A stretch of DNA of 64,000 nt, taken from assembly GCF_009496005.1 (NCBI RefSeq), contig NZ_WIBF01000001.1, forward strand, positions 62,001 to 126,000, written 5' to 3'. Made by a program: the position numbers and the translations under genes. The notes under the pieces were generated by a model that saw only the letters and a list, made by a program, of their open reading frames with translations, ran no database searches and was not told the DNA's origin. Every line of letters starts with the position of its first letter. Position 1 is the stretch's first letter. The stretch is from Tritonibacter litoralis. GTDB taxonomy: Bacteria > Pseudomonadota > Alphaproteobacteria > Rhodobacterales > Rhodobacteraceae. Positions 25,229-34,530 of the stretch are shown here, in pieces.

Positions 25229-26506
25229 TCAGCTGGCAGGGTTGCGCTGCGCTGTGAGGTCGACGTTGATATCAACCGTAAAGCCAACCGTGCTTTCATC
25301 CTGTTGCGCACGTCCCACGTCGTAATCCAGACGTTGCAGGCTGGATGCGCCGATCATTGTGGCGGTGTCGCCTTCAATCTCCAGCGCAAAGGGCAAAACA
25401 AAAGGCTGCGTCTTGTCGCGGATCGTCAAGGTCCCGCGCGCTTCATAGCCTTCAGCCAGTTTTTCGATATCTGCTGTAAACACCGCCTGCGGGAAGGCTT
25501 CGGCGTGGAAGTAATCCAGTCCCAGGGCCTGAGTGGTGACAGAACCGAGGGTAAGCGAGGGGATATCGATAGTCACAGTAACAGATCCTGCGGGCCCAGG
25601 GGTGGCGGGATCTTCAAACTGGATGTCTGCCTGCCAGGACGCAAAGCTGCCGTTGACAATGCTGCCACCTTGCAGGACGTCAATGCCCAAGGTGCCAGAT
25701 ACCACATTCCAACCCGATGTGCTGGGCGCAGATACGGCAGCGGTGGAATGATCCGCTTCATGGCTGTGCTCATGCGCATGGTCGTGCCCGTGGTCATGAT
25801 GATCATGTCCTGCAAAGACACCGATGCTTGCGCCAACGGCGAGGACAGCAACCAAGGCCGCAGCGGCCAGCCCCAGGGGTTTTGCATCATGGCTTTGTTC
25901 GGGCGGCATAGGCACGGTGCCACTGCGGGGCAGCATCCGGCGCAAGGTCGCGTCGCGGTCGATCACATGGTGTTTCAGCGCCCCCGCCACATGCAGGCCG
26001 ACGGTGCCAAACAAGGTCCAGACAAACAGCCAATGCACCCCGGCGGCAACTTCCGCCACGGTCTCGGATTTGGGCACAAACGGCAGACCCTGACCAAAGG
26101 GCCACCAGATGGGCGCATAGCCGACTTCGGCAGCGTGCATAATCCAGCCTGACAGGGGCACCAGAACCATCATCGCATAAAGCAGCCAATGCACCGCCTC
26201 AGCCACCAGTGCCTCGGGTTTATTGTCTGGGTGCAACAGACCCGGTTTGGGCTGGGTCAGCATCCACAGAATTCGGGCGATTGCCGTAAAAAATGCGGCC
26301 ACGCCCAGGGTTTTGTGAAGCGAGAACAAAAGCGTTGCACGCGCAATCAAAGCGGCGTCGCCATCAAAATCGGCCGATCCGATCTGATGGGCCAGATCAT
26401 TGGCAAAATAGCCCACTGGAAAGGCGGTAAAGATGAACAAAACTGTCGCCCAGTGAAAGCTTTTGGCGAGGCTTCCATAGTTGGAGAAAGTATTATGAAG
26501 TGACAC
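25229..26506 (-). CDS. Cytochrome b561 fused to a YceI domain
   Basis: 425 residues. Residues 1-190 form a four-helix b561-type cytochrome with haem-ligand His candidates in SFHWATVLFIF, LFSLHKTLGVAAF, AVHWLLYAMMVL and GVHWLFVWTLFGTVGLHVAG. A fifth helix (LAAAALVAVLAVGASIGVFA) precedes a histidine-rich linker (HDHHDHGHDHAHEHSHEADH) that may bind metal. Residues about 235-425 are a periplasmic YceI domain (GTLGIDVLQGGSIVNGSF, LDYFHAEAFPQAVFTADI). The fusion links membrane electron transfer to an isoprenoid/quinone-binding barrel. It converges with a separate YceI gene. Confidence 0.92.
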   Translation of the reverse strand: MSLHNTFSNYGSLAKSFHWATVLFIFTAFPVGYFANDLAHQIGSADFDGDAALIARATLLFSLHKTLGVAAFFTAIARILWMLTQPKPGLLHPDNKPEALVAEAVHWLLYAMMVLVPLSGWIMHAAEVGYAPIWWPFGQGLPFVPKSETVAEVAAGVHWLFVWTLFGTVGLHVAGALKHHVIDRDATLRRMLPRSGTVPMPPEQSHDAKPLGLAAAALVAVLAVGASIGVFAGHDHHDHGHDHAHEHSHEADHSTAAVSAPSTSGWNVVSGTLGIDVLQGGSIVNGSFASWQADIQFEDPATPGPAGSVTVTIDIPSLTLGSVTTQALGLDYFHAEAFPQAVFTADIEKLAEGYEARGTLTIRDKTQPFVLPFALEIEGDTATMIGASSLQRLDYDVGRAQQDESTVGFTVDINVDLTAQRNPAS

Positions 26507-26733
26507 GGGTTTGGGTCCTTTGTGAGCTGGCCAAAACTGGCTTGTGTTGCAGCGGTCTTATCCAAAGATTCCCGGTGCAGGCAGTAATGTGTATTACATA
26601 AATCTGCACATCTAATCTGCACCGGACGTGGGTTGGTCGGCAGCAGCGGGCATTCGGGTCTCTATCGCTGCCCTTGTGCCTCTGAGCGAGCCCATGTAAA
26701 TCAGGCAAAATGGCGAAATTAGACGAGGTCACG

Positions 26734-27666
26734 ATGACAATCGCATTTGTGTTTCCGGGGCAGGGTGCCCAGACAATTGGCATGGGCCGCGCGCTTGCAG
26801 AGGCCTACCCGGCGGCCAAAGCTGTCTTTGATGAGGTGGACGCGGCACTGGGTGAAAGCCTGAGCCAGCTGATCTGGGACGGCGATATCGAGACGCTGAC
26901 CCTGACCCAGAATGCACAACCTGCGCTGATGGCGACCTCATTGGCAGCGATGCGCGCGCTGGAAGCCGAAGGTGTCACCATCGACACGGCGTCTTTTGTG
27001 GCCGGGCATTCCCTTGGGGAATATTCCGCCTTGGCAGCGGCCGGTGCGATTTCGGTGGCCGACACCGCGCGCTTGTTGCGGACACGCGGCCAGGCAATGC
27101 AATCTGCGGTGCCAGTGGGTGAGGGCGCAATGGCTGCGATCCTGGGTCTGGACCTGGACGCCGTGCGCGCGGTTGCCGACGAAGCTGCCCAAGGCGACGT
27201 GTGCCAGGCGGCCAATGACAATGACCCGACGCAGGTGGTTGTATCCGGCACCAAGGCCGCGGTGGAACGCGCGGCTGAGATTGCCAAGGACAAGGGCGCA
27301 AAACGCGCCGTGATGCTGCCGGTGTCCGCGCCCTTCCACTGTGCGCTGATGCAGCCCGCCGCCGATGTGATGGCCGAAGCGCTGGCAGAGGTGGAGATCA
27401 AAGCGCCAGCCGTGCCGCTGATTGCCAATGTCCGCGCGGATGCCGTGACCGACCCGGCCGTGATCCGCGAATTGCTGGTGGAGCAGGTGACAGGGTCCGT
27501 GCGCTGGCGCGAAAGCGTGCAGGCGATGGCGGCCAAAGGCGTGACCGAGGTTTGGGAAATCGGCGCAGGCAAGGCTCTGTCGGGTATGATCCGCAAAATC
27601 GACCGTGCGCTGGTGTCAAAACAGGTCGGCACGCCGGAAAACGTCACCGCAGTGGCGGGCGCATAA
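26734..27666 (+). CDS. fabD: Malonyl-CoA:ACP transacylase
   Basis: 310 residues. MTIAFVFPGQGAQTIGMGRA is the family start, with ATG 26734 preceded by GAGG; an upstream in-frame ATG at 26710 is less likely. The catalytic Ser is in AGHSLGEYSALAAAGAI (Ser93), and the His lies in PVSAPFHCALMQPA. It loads malonate onto ACP for fatty-acid elongation and stands first in the fab cluster, 67 bases before fabG. Confidence 0.97.
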   Translation: MTIAFVFPGQGAQTIGMGRALAEAYPAAKAVFDEVDAALGESLSQLIWDGDIETLTLTQNAQPALMATSLAAMRALEAEGVTIDTASFVAGHSLGEYSALAAAGAISVADTARLLRTRGQAMQSAVPVGEGAMAAILGLDLDAVRAVADEAAQGDVCQAANDNDPTQVVVSGTKAAVERAAEIAKDKGAKRAVMLPVSAPFHCALMQPAADVMAEALAEVEIKAPAVPLIANVRADAVTDPAVIRELLVEQVTGSVRWRESVQAMAAKGVTEVWEIGAGKALSGMIRKIDRALVSKQVGTPENVTAVAGA

Positions 27667-27733
27667 CTTAAGAGTTTAAAAGCGAGATGGCGGCACATAC
27701 GGCCCCGTTTCGATCTGAGATAGAGGATATCAC

Positions 27734-28471
27734 ATGTTTGATCTGACAGGCAAAAACGCCCTGGTCACAGGCGCATCCGGTGGCATCGGTGGCGACATTG
27801 CGCGCGCCCTCCACGCAGCGGGTGCGACCGTTGCGCTTTCCGGCACCCGGCCAGACCCGCTGCACGCGCTGGCGGCGGAACTTGGCGATCGGGCCCACGT
27901 CCTGACCTGCAACCTGAGCGACGCCGAAGCCGTGGAAGCGCTGCCGAAACAAGCGGTTGAGGCGATGGGTTCGGTTGACATCCTGGTCAATAACGCGGGC
28001 ATCACCCGCGACAACCTGTTCATGCGTATGAAGGATGAGGAATGGCAAAGCGTTCTCGACGTGAACCTCACCTCGACCATGCGTCTGTGTCGGGGTGTGC
28101 TGCGTGGCATGATGAAGGCGCGCTGGGGCCGCATCATCAACATCTCATCCGTTGTGGGCGCCACCGGCAATCCGGGCCAGGGCAACTATGCCGCGTCCAA
28201 GGCGGGCATGGTCGGCATGTCGAAATCTCTGGCCTATGAAGTGGCCAACCGCGGCATCACAGTCAACGCTGTGGCGCCGGGCTTTATTGCGACGGCTATG
28301 ACCGACAAACTCAATGACAATCAGAAAGACGCCATCCTGACTCAGATCCCAGCGGGCCGTATGGGGGCAAGCAGCGAAATCGCCTCTGCGGTTCTGTATC
28401 TGGCGTCAAATGAGGCAGGTTACACCACCGGCACCACCTTGCACGTCAACGGCGGCATGGCGATGATTTAA
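27734..28471 (+). CDS. fabG: 3-oxoacyl-ACP reductase
   Basis: 245 residues of a short-chain dehydrogenase. The NADPH-binding motif is TGASGGIGGDIARAL, followed by LVNNAGITRDNLFMRMKDEE. The catalytic Ser-Tyr-Lys set appears in NISSVVGATGNPGQ and NYAASKAGMVGMSK. FabG reduces 3-oxoacyl-ACP in fatty-acid synthesis; the exact fit to the fabD-fabG-acpP order excludes most other SDR roles. Confidence 0.97.
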   Translation: MFDLTGKNALVTGASGGIGGDIARALHAAGATVALSGTRPDPLHALAAELGDRAHVLTCNLSDAEAVEALPKQAVEAMGSVDILVNNAGITRDNLFMRMKDEEWQSVLDVNLTSTMRLCRGVLRGMMKARWGRIINISSVVGATGNPGQGNYAASKAGMVGMSKSLAYEVANRGITVNAVAPGFIATAMTDKLNDNQKDAILTQIPAGRMGASSEIASAVLYLASNEAGYTTGTTLHVNGGMAMI

Positions 28472-28479
28472 CATCCTGG

Positions 28480-28506
28480 GCGGGGTAACCCTTGTTTTTA
28501 CCCCGC
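28480..28506 (+). terminator. Hairpin after fabG
   Basis: GCGGGGTAA and TTACCCCGC form a perfect 9-bp stem 8 bases after the fabG stop. No T-run follows, so it may be an RNA-stabilising or attenuating hairpin before acpP rather than a true terminator. Confidence 0.5.
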
Positions 28507-28758
28507 AGCTTGACCATTTTGACGCGAACGTGGCGTCGCCGGATCTGCAGCTGAATTAACGATGTGAAAACGTTTGCGTCGGCTGCAGTCTGTGTTATAG
28601 GGCGGCCCATATTCGCGCCTGTGACTGCATTTTTTATGTGGCACGGTGCACTTCTCCCATCCCGGGAGCCACCTGCCCAGATCGGGCGAATCTATGCCAT
28701 CCCGATCGGGCTAAGGCAAAACCGGGCTCAGATGAGCCCTGAAAAACGAGGAAAAGAC

Positions 28759-28992
28759 ATGAGCGACGTCGCAGATCGCGTTAAAAAGATCGTTGTAGAG
28801 CACCTGGGTGTTGAAGAAGATAAAGTGACCGAGAACGCGTCCTTCATCGACGATCTGGGCGCAGACAGCCTGGACACCGTTGAGCTGGTTATGGCGTTCG
28901 AAGAAGAGTTCGGCATCGAAATCCCTGACGACGCGGCCGAAACCATCCAGACGTTTGGCGACGCAGTCAAATTTATCACCGAAGCTTCCTAA
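28759..28992 (+). CDS. acpP: Acyl carrier protein
   Basis: 77 residues, highly acidic, typical of AcpP. The 4'-phosphopantetheine Ser is in [20 protein letters not shown], and [20 protein letters not shown] is the conserved helix III region. ATG 28759 follows GAGGAAAAG. Separated from fabG by 287 bases, so it probably has its own strong promoter. A clear terminator follows. Confidence 0.98.
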   Translation: MSDVADRVKKIVVEHLGVEEDKVTENASFIDDLGADSLDTVELVMAFEEEFGIEIPDDAAETIQTFGDAVKFITEAS

Positions 28993-29026
28993 GCAAACGG
29001 TTCGAAAACGCATCCGTGTTTTCATG

Positions 29027-29058
29027 GCGCTGCCCCATCTGCGGGCGGCGCTTTTTTT
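29027..29058 (+). terminator. Rho-independent terminator of acpP
   Basis: GCGCTGCCC pairs with GGGCGGCGC (one G-U pair), followed by seven T, about 35 bases after the acpP stop. Confidence 0.9.
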
Positions 29059-29242
29059 ATGCCTGATGTTCTCCATCCGTTGGGGCTGCAGGAAGGCGAA
29101 TGGGCGGAAAGACGCGTGTTTTGTCCGCGACGGGATTTTACCCCATCAGGATTTCTGAATGTGATACCCTGTCGCGCAACAGATCAAAAACAATGAGTTT
29201 GGGGCAGGTCATCTGAGACGCGCAAAGGGGAGGGCGCAGACC

Positions 29243-29986
29243 ATGATGATTTTTCCAACACTTCAAATCTTGAACGGGTCGTGCGTCTTATTGGAACAGG
29301 GATGCCTGGATGACCCGGTGATCTGGCACAGCGATCCGATGGCCTGCGTGCGAGATTTTGCAGCCTCTGGGGCGGAATGGATCCATATTTCCGACCTGAA
29401 TGCGGTACAGGGGGATTACAGCCAGACCGATTTGATGGCGGATCTGGTGCGGGCGGCGCAGGTCCCGGTTCAACTGGCCGGAGGCATGCGCACACAGCAG
29501 CATATCGCAGATTGGATCGATCGCGGCGTTGGGCGCGTGGTCCTGTCGACCCTGGCCGCGCGCGATCCACGCCAGATCACCGAGCTCGCGGTGCATTTTC
29601 CAGAACAGATCGTGATCTCTGTAGATATCTGGCAGGGCAAGGTGATGACAGATGGCTGGCGCAACTCAGGATCCTGGGAACCACGGGCATTGATGCGGGC
29701 CTATGACGGGTTGGCGCTTGCCGGGTTTATTGTCACCGACATCGACAATGACATTCAGGCGGTCGAAGAGCCATTGGGTTTGATTTCAGGCCTTGCCGCA
29801 GCGGTGCGTACCCCGGTGATCGCCAGCGGCGTCGTACGCAGTCTGGATGACATCGCGCGGTTGAAGTATCTGCGCAATGTCTCGGGCGCTTTGGTGGGAA
29901 CAGCCCTGATGCAACAGCATTTCGACCTTGCCAGCGCTTTGACCGTGGCAAGACCAGAGCCAGAGCGGGTTGCGGCTTTTCGTTGA
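29243..29986 (+). CDS. HisA-like TIM-barrel protein
   Basis: 247 residues. It aligns with HisA/HisF (beta/alpha)8 barrels: WIHISDLNAVQGD, VPVQLAGGMRTQQHIADWID, GRVVLSTLAARDP, ISVDIWQGKVMTDGW, TDIDNDIQAVEEP. However, the catalytic Asp of strand 1 (PAIDLKDG in HisA) is replaced (FPTLQILNGSCV), while the second Asp (SVDIW) stays. It is also outside any his operon. A HisA paralogue with another substrate, or lost activity, is more likely than histidine synthesis. GGGAGG stands 8 bases before ATG 29243. Lies between acpP and fabF. Confidence 0.78.
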   Translation: MMIFPTLQILNGSCVLLEQGCLDDPVIWHSDPMACVRDFAASGAEWIHISDLNAVQGDYSQTDLMADLVRAAQVPVQLAGGMRTQQHIADWIDRGVGRVVLSTLAARDPRQITELAVHFPEQIVISVDIWQGKVMTDGWRNSGSWEPRALMRAYDGLALAGFIVTDIDNDIQAVEEPLGLISGLAAAVRTPVIASGVVRSLDDIARLKYLRNVSGALVGTALMQQHFDLASALTVARPEPERVAAFR

Positions 29987-30309
29987 AAAAATGCAGACCT
30001 GGATCTGGGCGCAACTTGATCTGGGAAAGTGTAGAACAATAAATGCGCGGGTTGCAGCAGGGGGTCCACAACCCGCGCGATAGCACCCTTGGAACCAAAA
30101 CAGGGCGTTTTTATGGGTGGTCGCATACCCATTGACCTCAACTTAGAGGTGCAAAGCTTTCTCAAAGGTTAAAACAAAGGGGAATTTACGCGGGAATATC
30201 GATTCCGAGCCTCCGGCAGGAGTTTACCGTCAGGTTAACCGCCACTTGCACCTACCAACCATTCCAAGCTATTTGGGTCCGGTATTGCCGAGGCAAAGGA
30301 GAGCAAGGA
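29987..30309. other. Non-coding stretch before fabF with a strong hairpin
   Basis: 323 bases without a gene. GCGCGGGTTG (30045-30054) and CAACCCGCGC (30069-30078) form a perfect 10-bp stem. On the plus strand no T-run follows. It may end the HisA-like transcript or isolate the fabF promoter, which should lie to its right. Confidence 0.5.
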
Positions 30310-31575
30310 ATGCGTCGAGTAGTTGTGACAGGATTGGGTCTGGTAACTCCGCTGGCGAGCGGCGTCGAGGAATCATGGTCCCGTCTGTTGGAAGGTCAGT
30401 CCGGAGCCGGCCCGATCACGCTGTTTGATGCTGAGGCAAGCGGCGTGGCAACGACCTACGCCTGCGAAGTTCCGCGGGGCGATGGTTCTAACGGGACCTT
30501 CAACCCGGACGATTGGGTGATCAAGAAAGATCAGAAGAAGATCGACGACTTTATCCTCTATGGGATCGCAGCCGCCGAGATGGCGGTCCAGGACGCAGGC
30601 TGGACGCCGGAAGACGAAGAAAGCCGTCTGCGCACTGGCGTGATGATCGGCTCGGGCATTGGCGGCCTGTCGTCGATTGCCGACACTGCCGTGATGATCC
30701 AAGAAAAAGGCCCGCGCCGGGTGTCGCCTTTCTTTATTCCTGGCGCACTGATCAACCTGATCTCCGGTCAGGTTTCGATCCGGCATGGATTTAAAGGTCC
30801 AAACCACTCGGTTGTGACCGCCTGTTCCACTGGCGCGCATGCCATTGGCGATGCAGCCCGCATGATCCGCGCAGGTGACGCCGAGGTGATGATCGCCGGC
30901 GGTGCCGAGGCCGCAATCTGCGAGATCGGCATCGCGGGCTTTAATGCCTGCAAGGCGCTGTCGACGAAACGTGCGGATGACCCTAAATCTGCCAGCCGCC
31001 CCTATGATGCAGACCGCGACGGTTTTGTCATGGGCGAGGGCGCAGGCATTGTGGTTCTGGAAGACTATGACCATGCCAAGGCGCGCGGTGCCAAGATCTA
31101 TGCCGAGGTGCTGGGCTATGGCATGTCCGGTGACGCTTATCACATCACCGCTCCGTCTGAGGATGGTGATGGTGCGGAACGCTCCATGAAGGTCGCATTG
31201 GCCAGCGCCAAAATGCAGCCCGAAGATCTGGACTATATCAACGCACACGGCACTTCGACCATGGCGGATGTCATCGAACTGGGCGCGGTGGAGCGCATGC
31301 TGGGCGATCACGCGGGCAATGTCACCATGTCGTCGACCAAATCGGCGACCGGCCACCTTCTGGGGGCCGCAGGCGCGATCGAGGCGATCTTCTCGATCCT
31401 GGCGATTCGCGATCAAGTTGCCCCGCCGACCATCAACCTGGACAACCCGGCCGTAGATACCCCAGTTGATCTGGCCCCCAACGCAAAACGCGAGCGCAAG
31501 ATCGATGTCGCCCTGTCAAACTCCTTTGGCTTTGGCGGCACCAATGCCTCTGTGATCTTTGGGAAGTTCAAATAA
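30310..31575 (+). CDS. fabF: 3-oxoacyl-ACP synthase II
   Basis: 421 residues. The Cys-His-His triad of KAS II is visible: Cys172 in VVTACSTGAHAIGDAA, His313 in INAHGTSTMADVIELG and His349 in SATGHLLGAAGAIEA; the C-terminal NSFGFGGTNASVIF is typical. It condenses malonyl-ACP with acyl-ACP and controls unsaturated C16/C18 formation. CAAGGA precedes the ATG. mltG starts on the base after its stop, so the two are co-transcribed. Confidence 0.97.
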   Translation: MRRVVVTGLGLVTPLASGVEESWSRLLEGQSGAGPITLFDAEASGVATTYACEVPRGDGSNGTFNPDDWVIKKDQKKIDDFILYGIAAAEMAVQDAGWTPEDEESRLRTGVMIGSGIGGLSSIADTAVMIQEKGPRRVSPFFIPGALINLISGQVSIRHGFKGPNHSVVTACSTGAHAIGDAARMIRAGDAEVMIAGGAEAAICEIGIAGFNACKALSTKRADDPKSASRPYDADRDGFVMGEGAGIVVLEDYDHAKARGAKIYAEVLGYGMSGDAYHITAPSEDGDGAERSMKVALASAKMQPEDLDYINAHGTSTMADVIELGAVERMLGDHAGNVTMSSTKSATGHLLGAAGAIEAIFSILAIRDQVAPPTINLDNPAVDTPVDLAPNAKRERKIDVALSNSFGFGGTNASVIFGKFK

Positions 31576-32730
31576 ATGTGGCGCAGCCTGGCCTCCAATA
31601 TGCTGACCGTCCTTGCGGTGGCGCTGTTCCTTCTGGGCGGCGTCATCCTGTGGGGCCAGTCGCAATACACCTCTGACGGCCCGTTGGAGGCCGCCATCTG
31701 CCTGCGTGTGGAACGCGGCAGCAATATCACCCGTGTGAGCGAGAAACTGGAAGAAGAGGGCGCGGTCTCCTCGGCTCCGATCTTTCGCATTGGTGCGAAA
31801 TATGCGGACAAGACCAGTCAGTTGAAGGCCGGCAGCTATCTGGTTCAACCCGGCACCTCGATGGAAGGGATCACGGATCAGATCACCCGTGGCGGTGCCT
31901 CGACTTGCGGGACCGAGGTTGTGTACCGCGTCGGCGTGACCCGCGTTCTGGCCGAGGTGCGCGAGCTGGATCCGGCCACCAACCGCTTTGTGGAGCGGGC
32001 TGAATTCCAGCCGGGCGTTGATGAAACACCCGTGGATTACACCCGCGTGCGCGGCGAAGGCGACACCCGGTATCGCATTGCGCTGGCCGAAGGTGTTACC
32101 AGCTGGCAGGTGGTTGAGGCGTTGAACGCCCTGGACGTTCTGGATGGCGCTGCAGGGGATCTGCCCGCCGAAGGGACGCTGGCCCCGGACAGCTATGAGG
32201 TGCGCCCCGGCACGCCTCGTGCTGAGGTTCTGGCCGATATGGTCACCCGTCAGCAGGAACGCGTCGCAGCCGCCTGGGCCACCCGCGCCCCGGATGCCGC
32301 CGTGACCACACCCGAAGAGATGCTGATCCTTGCCTCAATCATTGAAAAGGAAACCGGCGTCGCCTCGGAACGGCGACAGGTGGCTTCGGTCTTTACCAAC
32401 CGTCTCAATCGCGGCATGCGCCTGCAAACGGACCCGACCGTTATTTATGGTGTGACAGAAGGCAAAGGGGTGCTGGGCCGTGGCTTGCGTCAAAGCGAAC
32501 TGCGCCGCGCCACCCCATGGAACACCTATGTGATCGAGGGGCTGCCGCCGACCCCCATCGCCAACCCGGGACTTGCCTCGCTCGAAGCTGCGGTGAACCC
32601 GGACACCACCGACTTCATCTTCTTTGTCGCGGATGGCACTGGTGGCCACGCCTTTGCGGAGACTTTGGCCGAACACAACGCCAACGTTGCCAAATGGCGC
32701 GAGATCGAGGCCCAGCGTCAGAACAATTGA
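31576..32730 (+). CDS. mltG: Endolytic murein transglycosylase MltG
   Basis: 384 residues. One N-terminal membrane anchor (MLTVLAVALFLLGGVILWG), then a LysM-like part and the YceG catalytic domain with the key Glu in ASIIEKETGVASERRQVASV, followed by NRLNRGMRLQTDPTVIYG and WNTYVIEGLPPTPIANPG. MltG cuts nascent glycan strands at the inner membrane and so ends peptidoglycan polymerisation. The coupling to fabF is a common proteobacterial arrangement. A terminator follows. Confidence 0.95.
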   Translation: MWRSLASNMLTVLAVALFLLGGVILWGQSQYTSDGPLEAAICLRVERGSNITRVSEKLEEEGAVSSAPIFRIGAKYADKTSQLKAGSYLVQPGTSMEGITDQITRGGASTCGTEVVYRVGVTRVLAEVRELDPATNRFVERAEFQPGVDETPVDYTRVRGEGDTRYRIALAEGVTSWQVVEALNALDVLDGAAGDLPAEGTLAPDSYEVRPGTPRAEVLADMVTRQQERVAAAWATRAPDAAVTTPEEMLILASIIEKETGVASERRQVASVFTNRLNRGMRLQTDPTVIYGVTEGKGVLGRGLRQSELRRATPWNTYVIEGLPPTPIANPGLASLEAAVNPDTTDFIFFVADGTGGHAFAETLAEHNANVAKWREIEAQRQNN

Positions 32731-32755
32731 TTTGTCATACGGTGTCCTGAAATCA

Positions 32756-32785
32756 AACCCCGCGTCCCACCGGCGCGGGGTTTTT
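32756..32785 (+). terminator. Rho-independent terminator of fabF-mltG
   Basis: CCCCGCG pairs with CGCGGGG around TCCCACCGG, followed by TTTTTCTTTTG, 26 bases after the mltG stop. Confidence 0.88.
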
Positions 32786-32820
32786 CTTTTGTTGGTTCAA
32801 CCTTGATGGTGTTTAGGGTT

Positions 32821-33309
32821 TTACTTCGCCAACGGCTTGCTGAGGTTCGGTTGAAGGTTCACGAAGTCTTCTGGCGCGTTTGGCTCCCACGGAAAATCCC
32901 CGGTGGCCGCTGGAAAAAACAGCTGTTGTTGTGGGAAATCCTCTCCGTTGTAGAACCATCTGCTCCAGTTGACGTAGCAAGGATAATGTCCTTTGGATAC
33001 CGTTTTCAGGATGACGTCCCACTGGTCCAATACGCCCTCAAAGGGCTGATCTTCAGGGAAGGTCTGTTTGGCCTCATAGGCTTCAGCGAAAATCCAAAAG
33101 ATCTGATGTGCACTTTCTGGCGGTAGTGAAAACAGGATCAATTCAGGCTGACCAAAGTGATGCCAAAATCCGGTTGTGTAGGAAAACCCTAGCAAATCAG
33201 CCTCTTCGGCCACATGGGTCGCGGCCCAACCGTATTCCCTGATATTGGTCACAAAGGTTTTTTCGGCCTCATCCAGCTCTTCGGGCTGTACATCGAGCAT
33301 TGTCAGCAA
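32821..33309 (-). CDS. DUF4262-like protein
   Basis: 162 residues, soluble, rich in aromatic residues. AEEADLLGFSYTTGFWHHFG and PELILFSLPPESAHQIFWIF match the pattern of DUF4262 proteins, whose function is not known. A GGAG lies 8 bases before TTG 33309, while ATG 33300 is the alternative start. It is a single gene convergent with mltG. Confidence 0.7.
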   Translation of the reverse strand: MLTMLDVQPEELDEAEKTFVTNIREYGWAATHVAEEADLLGFSYTTGFWHHFGQPELILFSLPPESAHQIFWIFAEAYEAKQTFPEDQPFEGVLDQWDVILKTVSKGHYPCYVNWSRWFYNGEDFPQQQLFFPAATGDFPWEPNAPEDFVNLQPNLSKPLAK

Positions 33310-33466
33310 ATTATGATCTCCAATAGGTCGCGGTTAACGGTAAAGCGACATTTAAAACACGTCCATTGCCAAAGGGGACGTGACGCCGGATGCGAACCAC
33401 TGGACCTTCGCCGCTTGACTGGGTATCGACACGCCACAGCCCTGACAGCCAGATGGAACCCCGCCC

Positions 33467-33907
33467 ATGAGCAACCCAAAACGCATCGTCCTCTCCAGCG
33501 ACCACGCCGCGATTGAGCTGCGCCAAGCCATTGCCAAACACGCCGAAAGCCTGGGCCATACGGTCACAGATATTGGCCCGAAAACCCCCGAAAGCACCCA
33601 TTACCCAATCCACGGCAAAGCGGCCGCGGAACATGTGGCCGCCGGTGAGGCGGATCTGGGCATTATCCTGTGCGGCACAGGCCAAGGCATCATGATGGCC
33701 GCCAACAAAGTGCCCGGCATCCGCTGCGGGGTCTGCGCCGATCCGTTCTCGGCCAGGATGATCCGCGAGCACAACAACGCACAGATCCTGTCCATCGGCG
33801 CGCGTGTGGTTGGCGAAAGCCTGGCGATGGAAATCGTCGATGCCTTCCTAGGGGCCGAGTTTGAAGGCGGCCGCCACGCCACCCGTGTGGATATGATCGA
33901 AGGCTAA
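33467..33907 (+). CDS. rpiB: Ribose-5-phosphate isomerase B
   Basis: 146 residues, normal length. It interconverts ribose-5-phosphate and ribulose-5-phosphate. The family motifs are SSDHAAIELRQAIAKH and the active-site Cys in GIILCGTGQGIMMAANKVPG, followed by GVCADPFSARMIREHNNAQI. A related LacAB/allose isomerase is possible but the residues fit RpiB. A weak hairpin with a T-run at about 33927-33967 may end the transcript. Confidence 0.93.
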   Translation: MSNPKRIVLSSDHAAIELRQAIAKHAESLGHTVTDIGPKTPESTHYPIHGKAAAEHVAAGEADLGIILCGTGQGIMMAANKVPGIRCGVCADPFSARMIREHNNAQILSIGARVVGESLAMEIVDAFLGAEFEGGRHATRVDMIEG

Positions 33908-34065
33908 GCGCCCACAGCTCGCTGATTATTGAGGCTCTGCATGTTCTCCGCATGCGGGGTCTTTTTTGTTGGGCGATTTTGTTTGACCTGAAGCCGCTCC
34001 ACCCCGTTACCGGTCAAAGCGTCAGCAATCCGCGGCCAGAATGCCGCGACAGGAAAGGACGCAAT

Positions 34066-34458
34066 ATGACAGATACTTTGAATAAAACCCGGCTGGAGCG
34101 GGGCAAACGCGCATTGGCCGAAATTGACGGCGAGGCAGGTCAGCGGGTGATCGATGCGCTGGCAGATATCGCACCGGATTTTGCCACCTATCTTTTTGAA
34201 TTTCCCTTTGGCGATATCTACAGCCGTCCGGGGCTCAGCCACCGGGATCGGGAGCTGGCCACTATTGCGGCGCTGACGGCGATGGGCACCGCAGGACCTC
34301 AGCTGCGGATCCATATCGAGGCCGGATTGAACGTGGGCCTGACCCGCGAAGAGATTACCGAGACCCTGATGCAGATGGCGGTCTACGCCGGGTTTCCGGC
34401 GGCCCTGAACGGGTTGTTCATCGCCAAGGAGGTCTTTGCCGCGCACCCATCTGCCTGA
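34066..34458 (+). CDS. Carboxymuconolactone decarboxylase-like protein
   Basis: 130 residues. RELATIAALTAMGTAGPQLR, then IHIEAGLNVGLTREEITETL, is the CMD-family helix pair. As in the 4-carboxymuconolactone decarboxylase subgroup, the CxxC pair of AhpD is absent (TAGP instead), so peroxidase activity is not expected. ATG 34066 was chosen because AGGAAAGGA stands before it. No pca genes are nearby, so the substrate is open. It precedes the phosphonate locus but is separated by that locus's own promoter. Confidence 0.82.
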   Translation: MTDTLNKTRLERGKRALAEIDGEAGQRVIDALADIAPDFATYLFEFPFGDIYSRPGLSHRDRELATIAALTAMGTAGPQLRIHIEAGLNVGLTREEITETLMQMAVYAGFPAALNGLFIAKEVFAAHPSA

Positions 34459-34530
34459 GCTCTGTGCCCAATTCGCGCGGCTGACATATGGGCGCGCGCG
34501 GGCGCAGGCTTTGGCAAAACTTTCAATCCG

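Noticed and set aside
29243-29986. True hisA of histidine synthesis
   Set aside because: The catalytic Asp of strand 1 is missing and no his genes are near.
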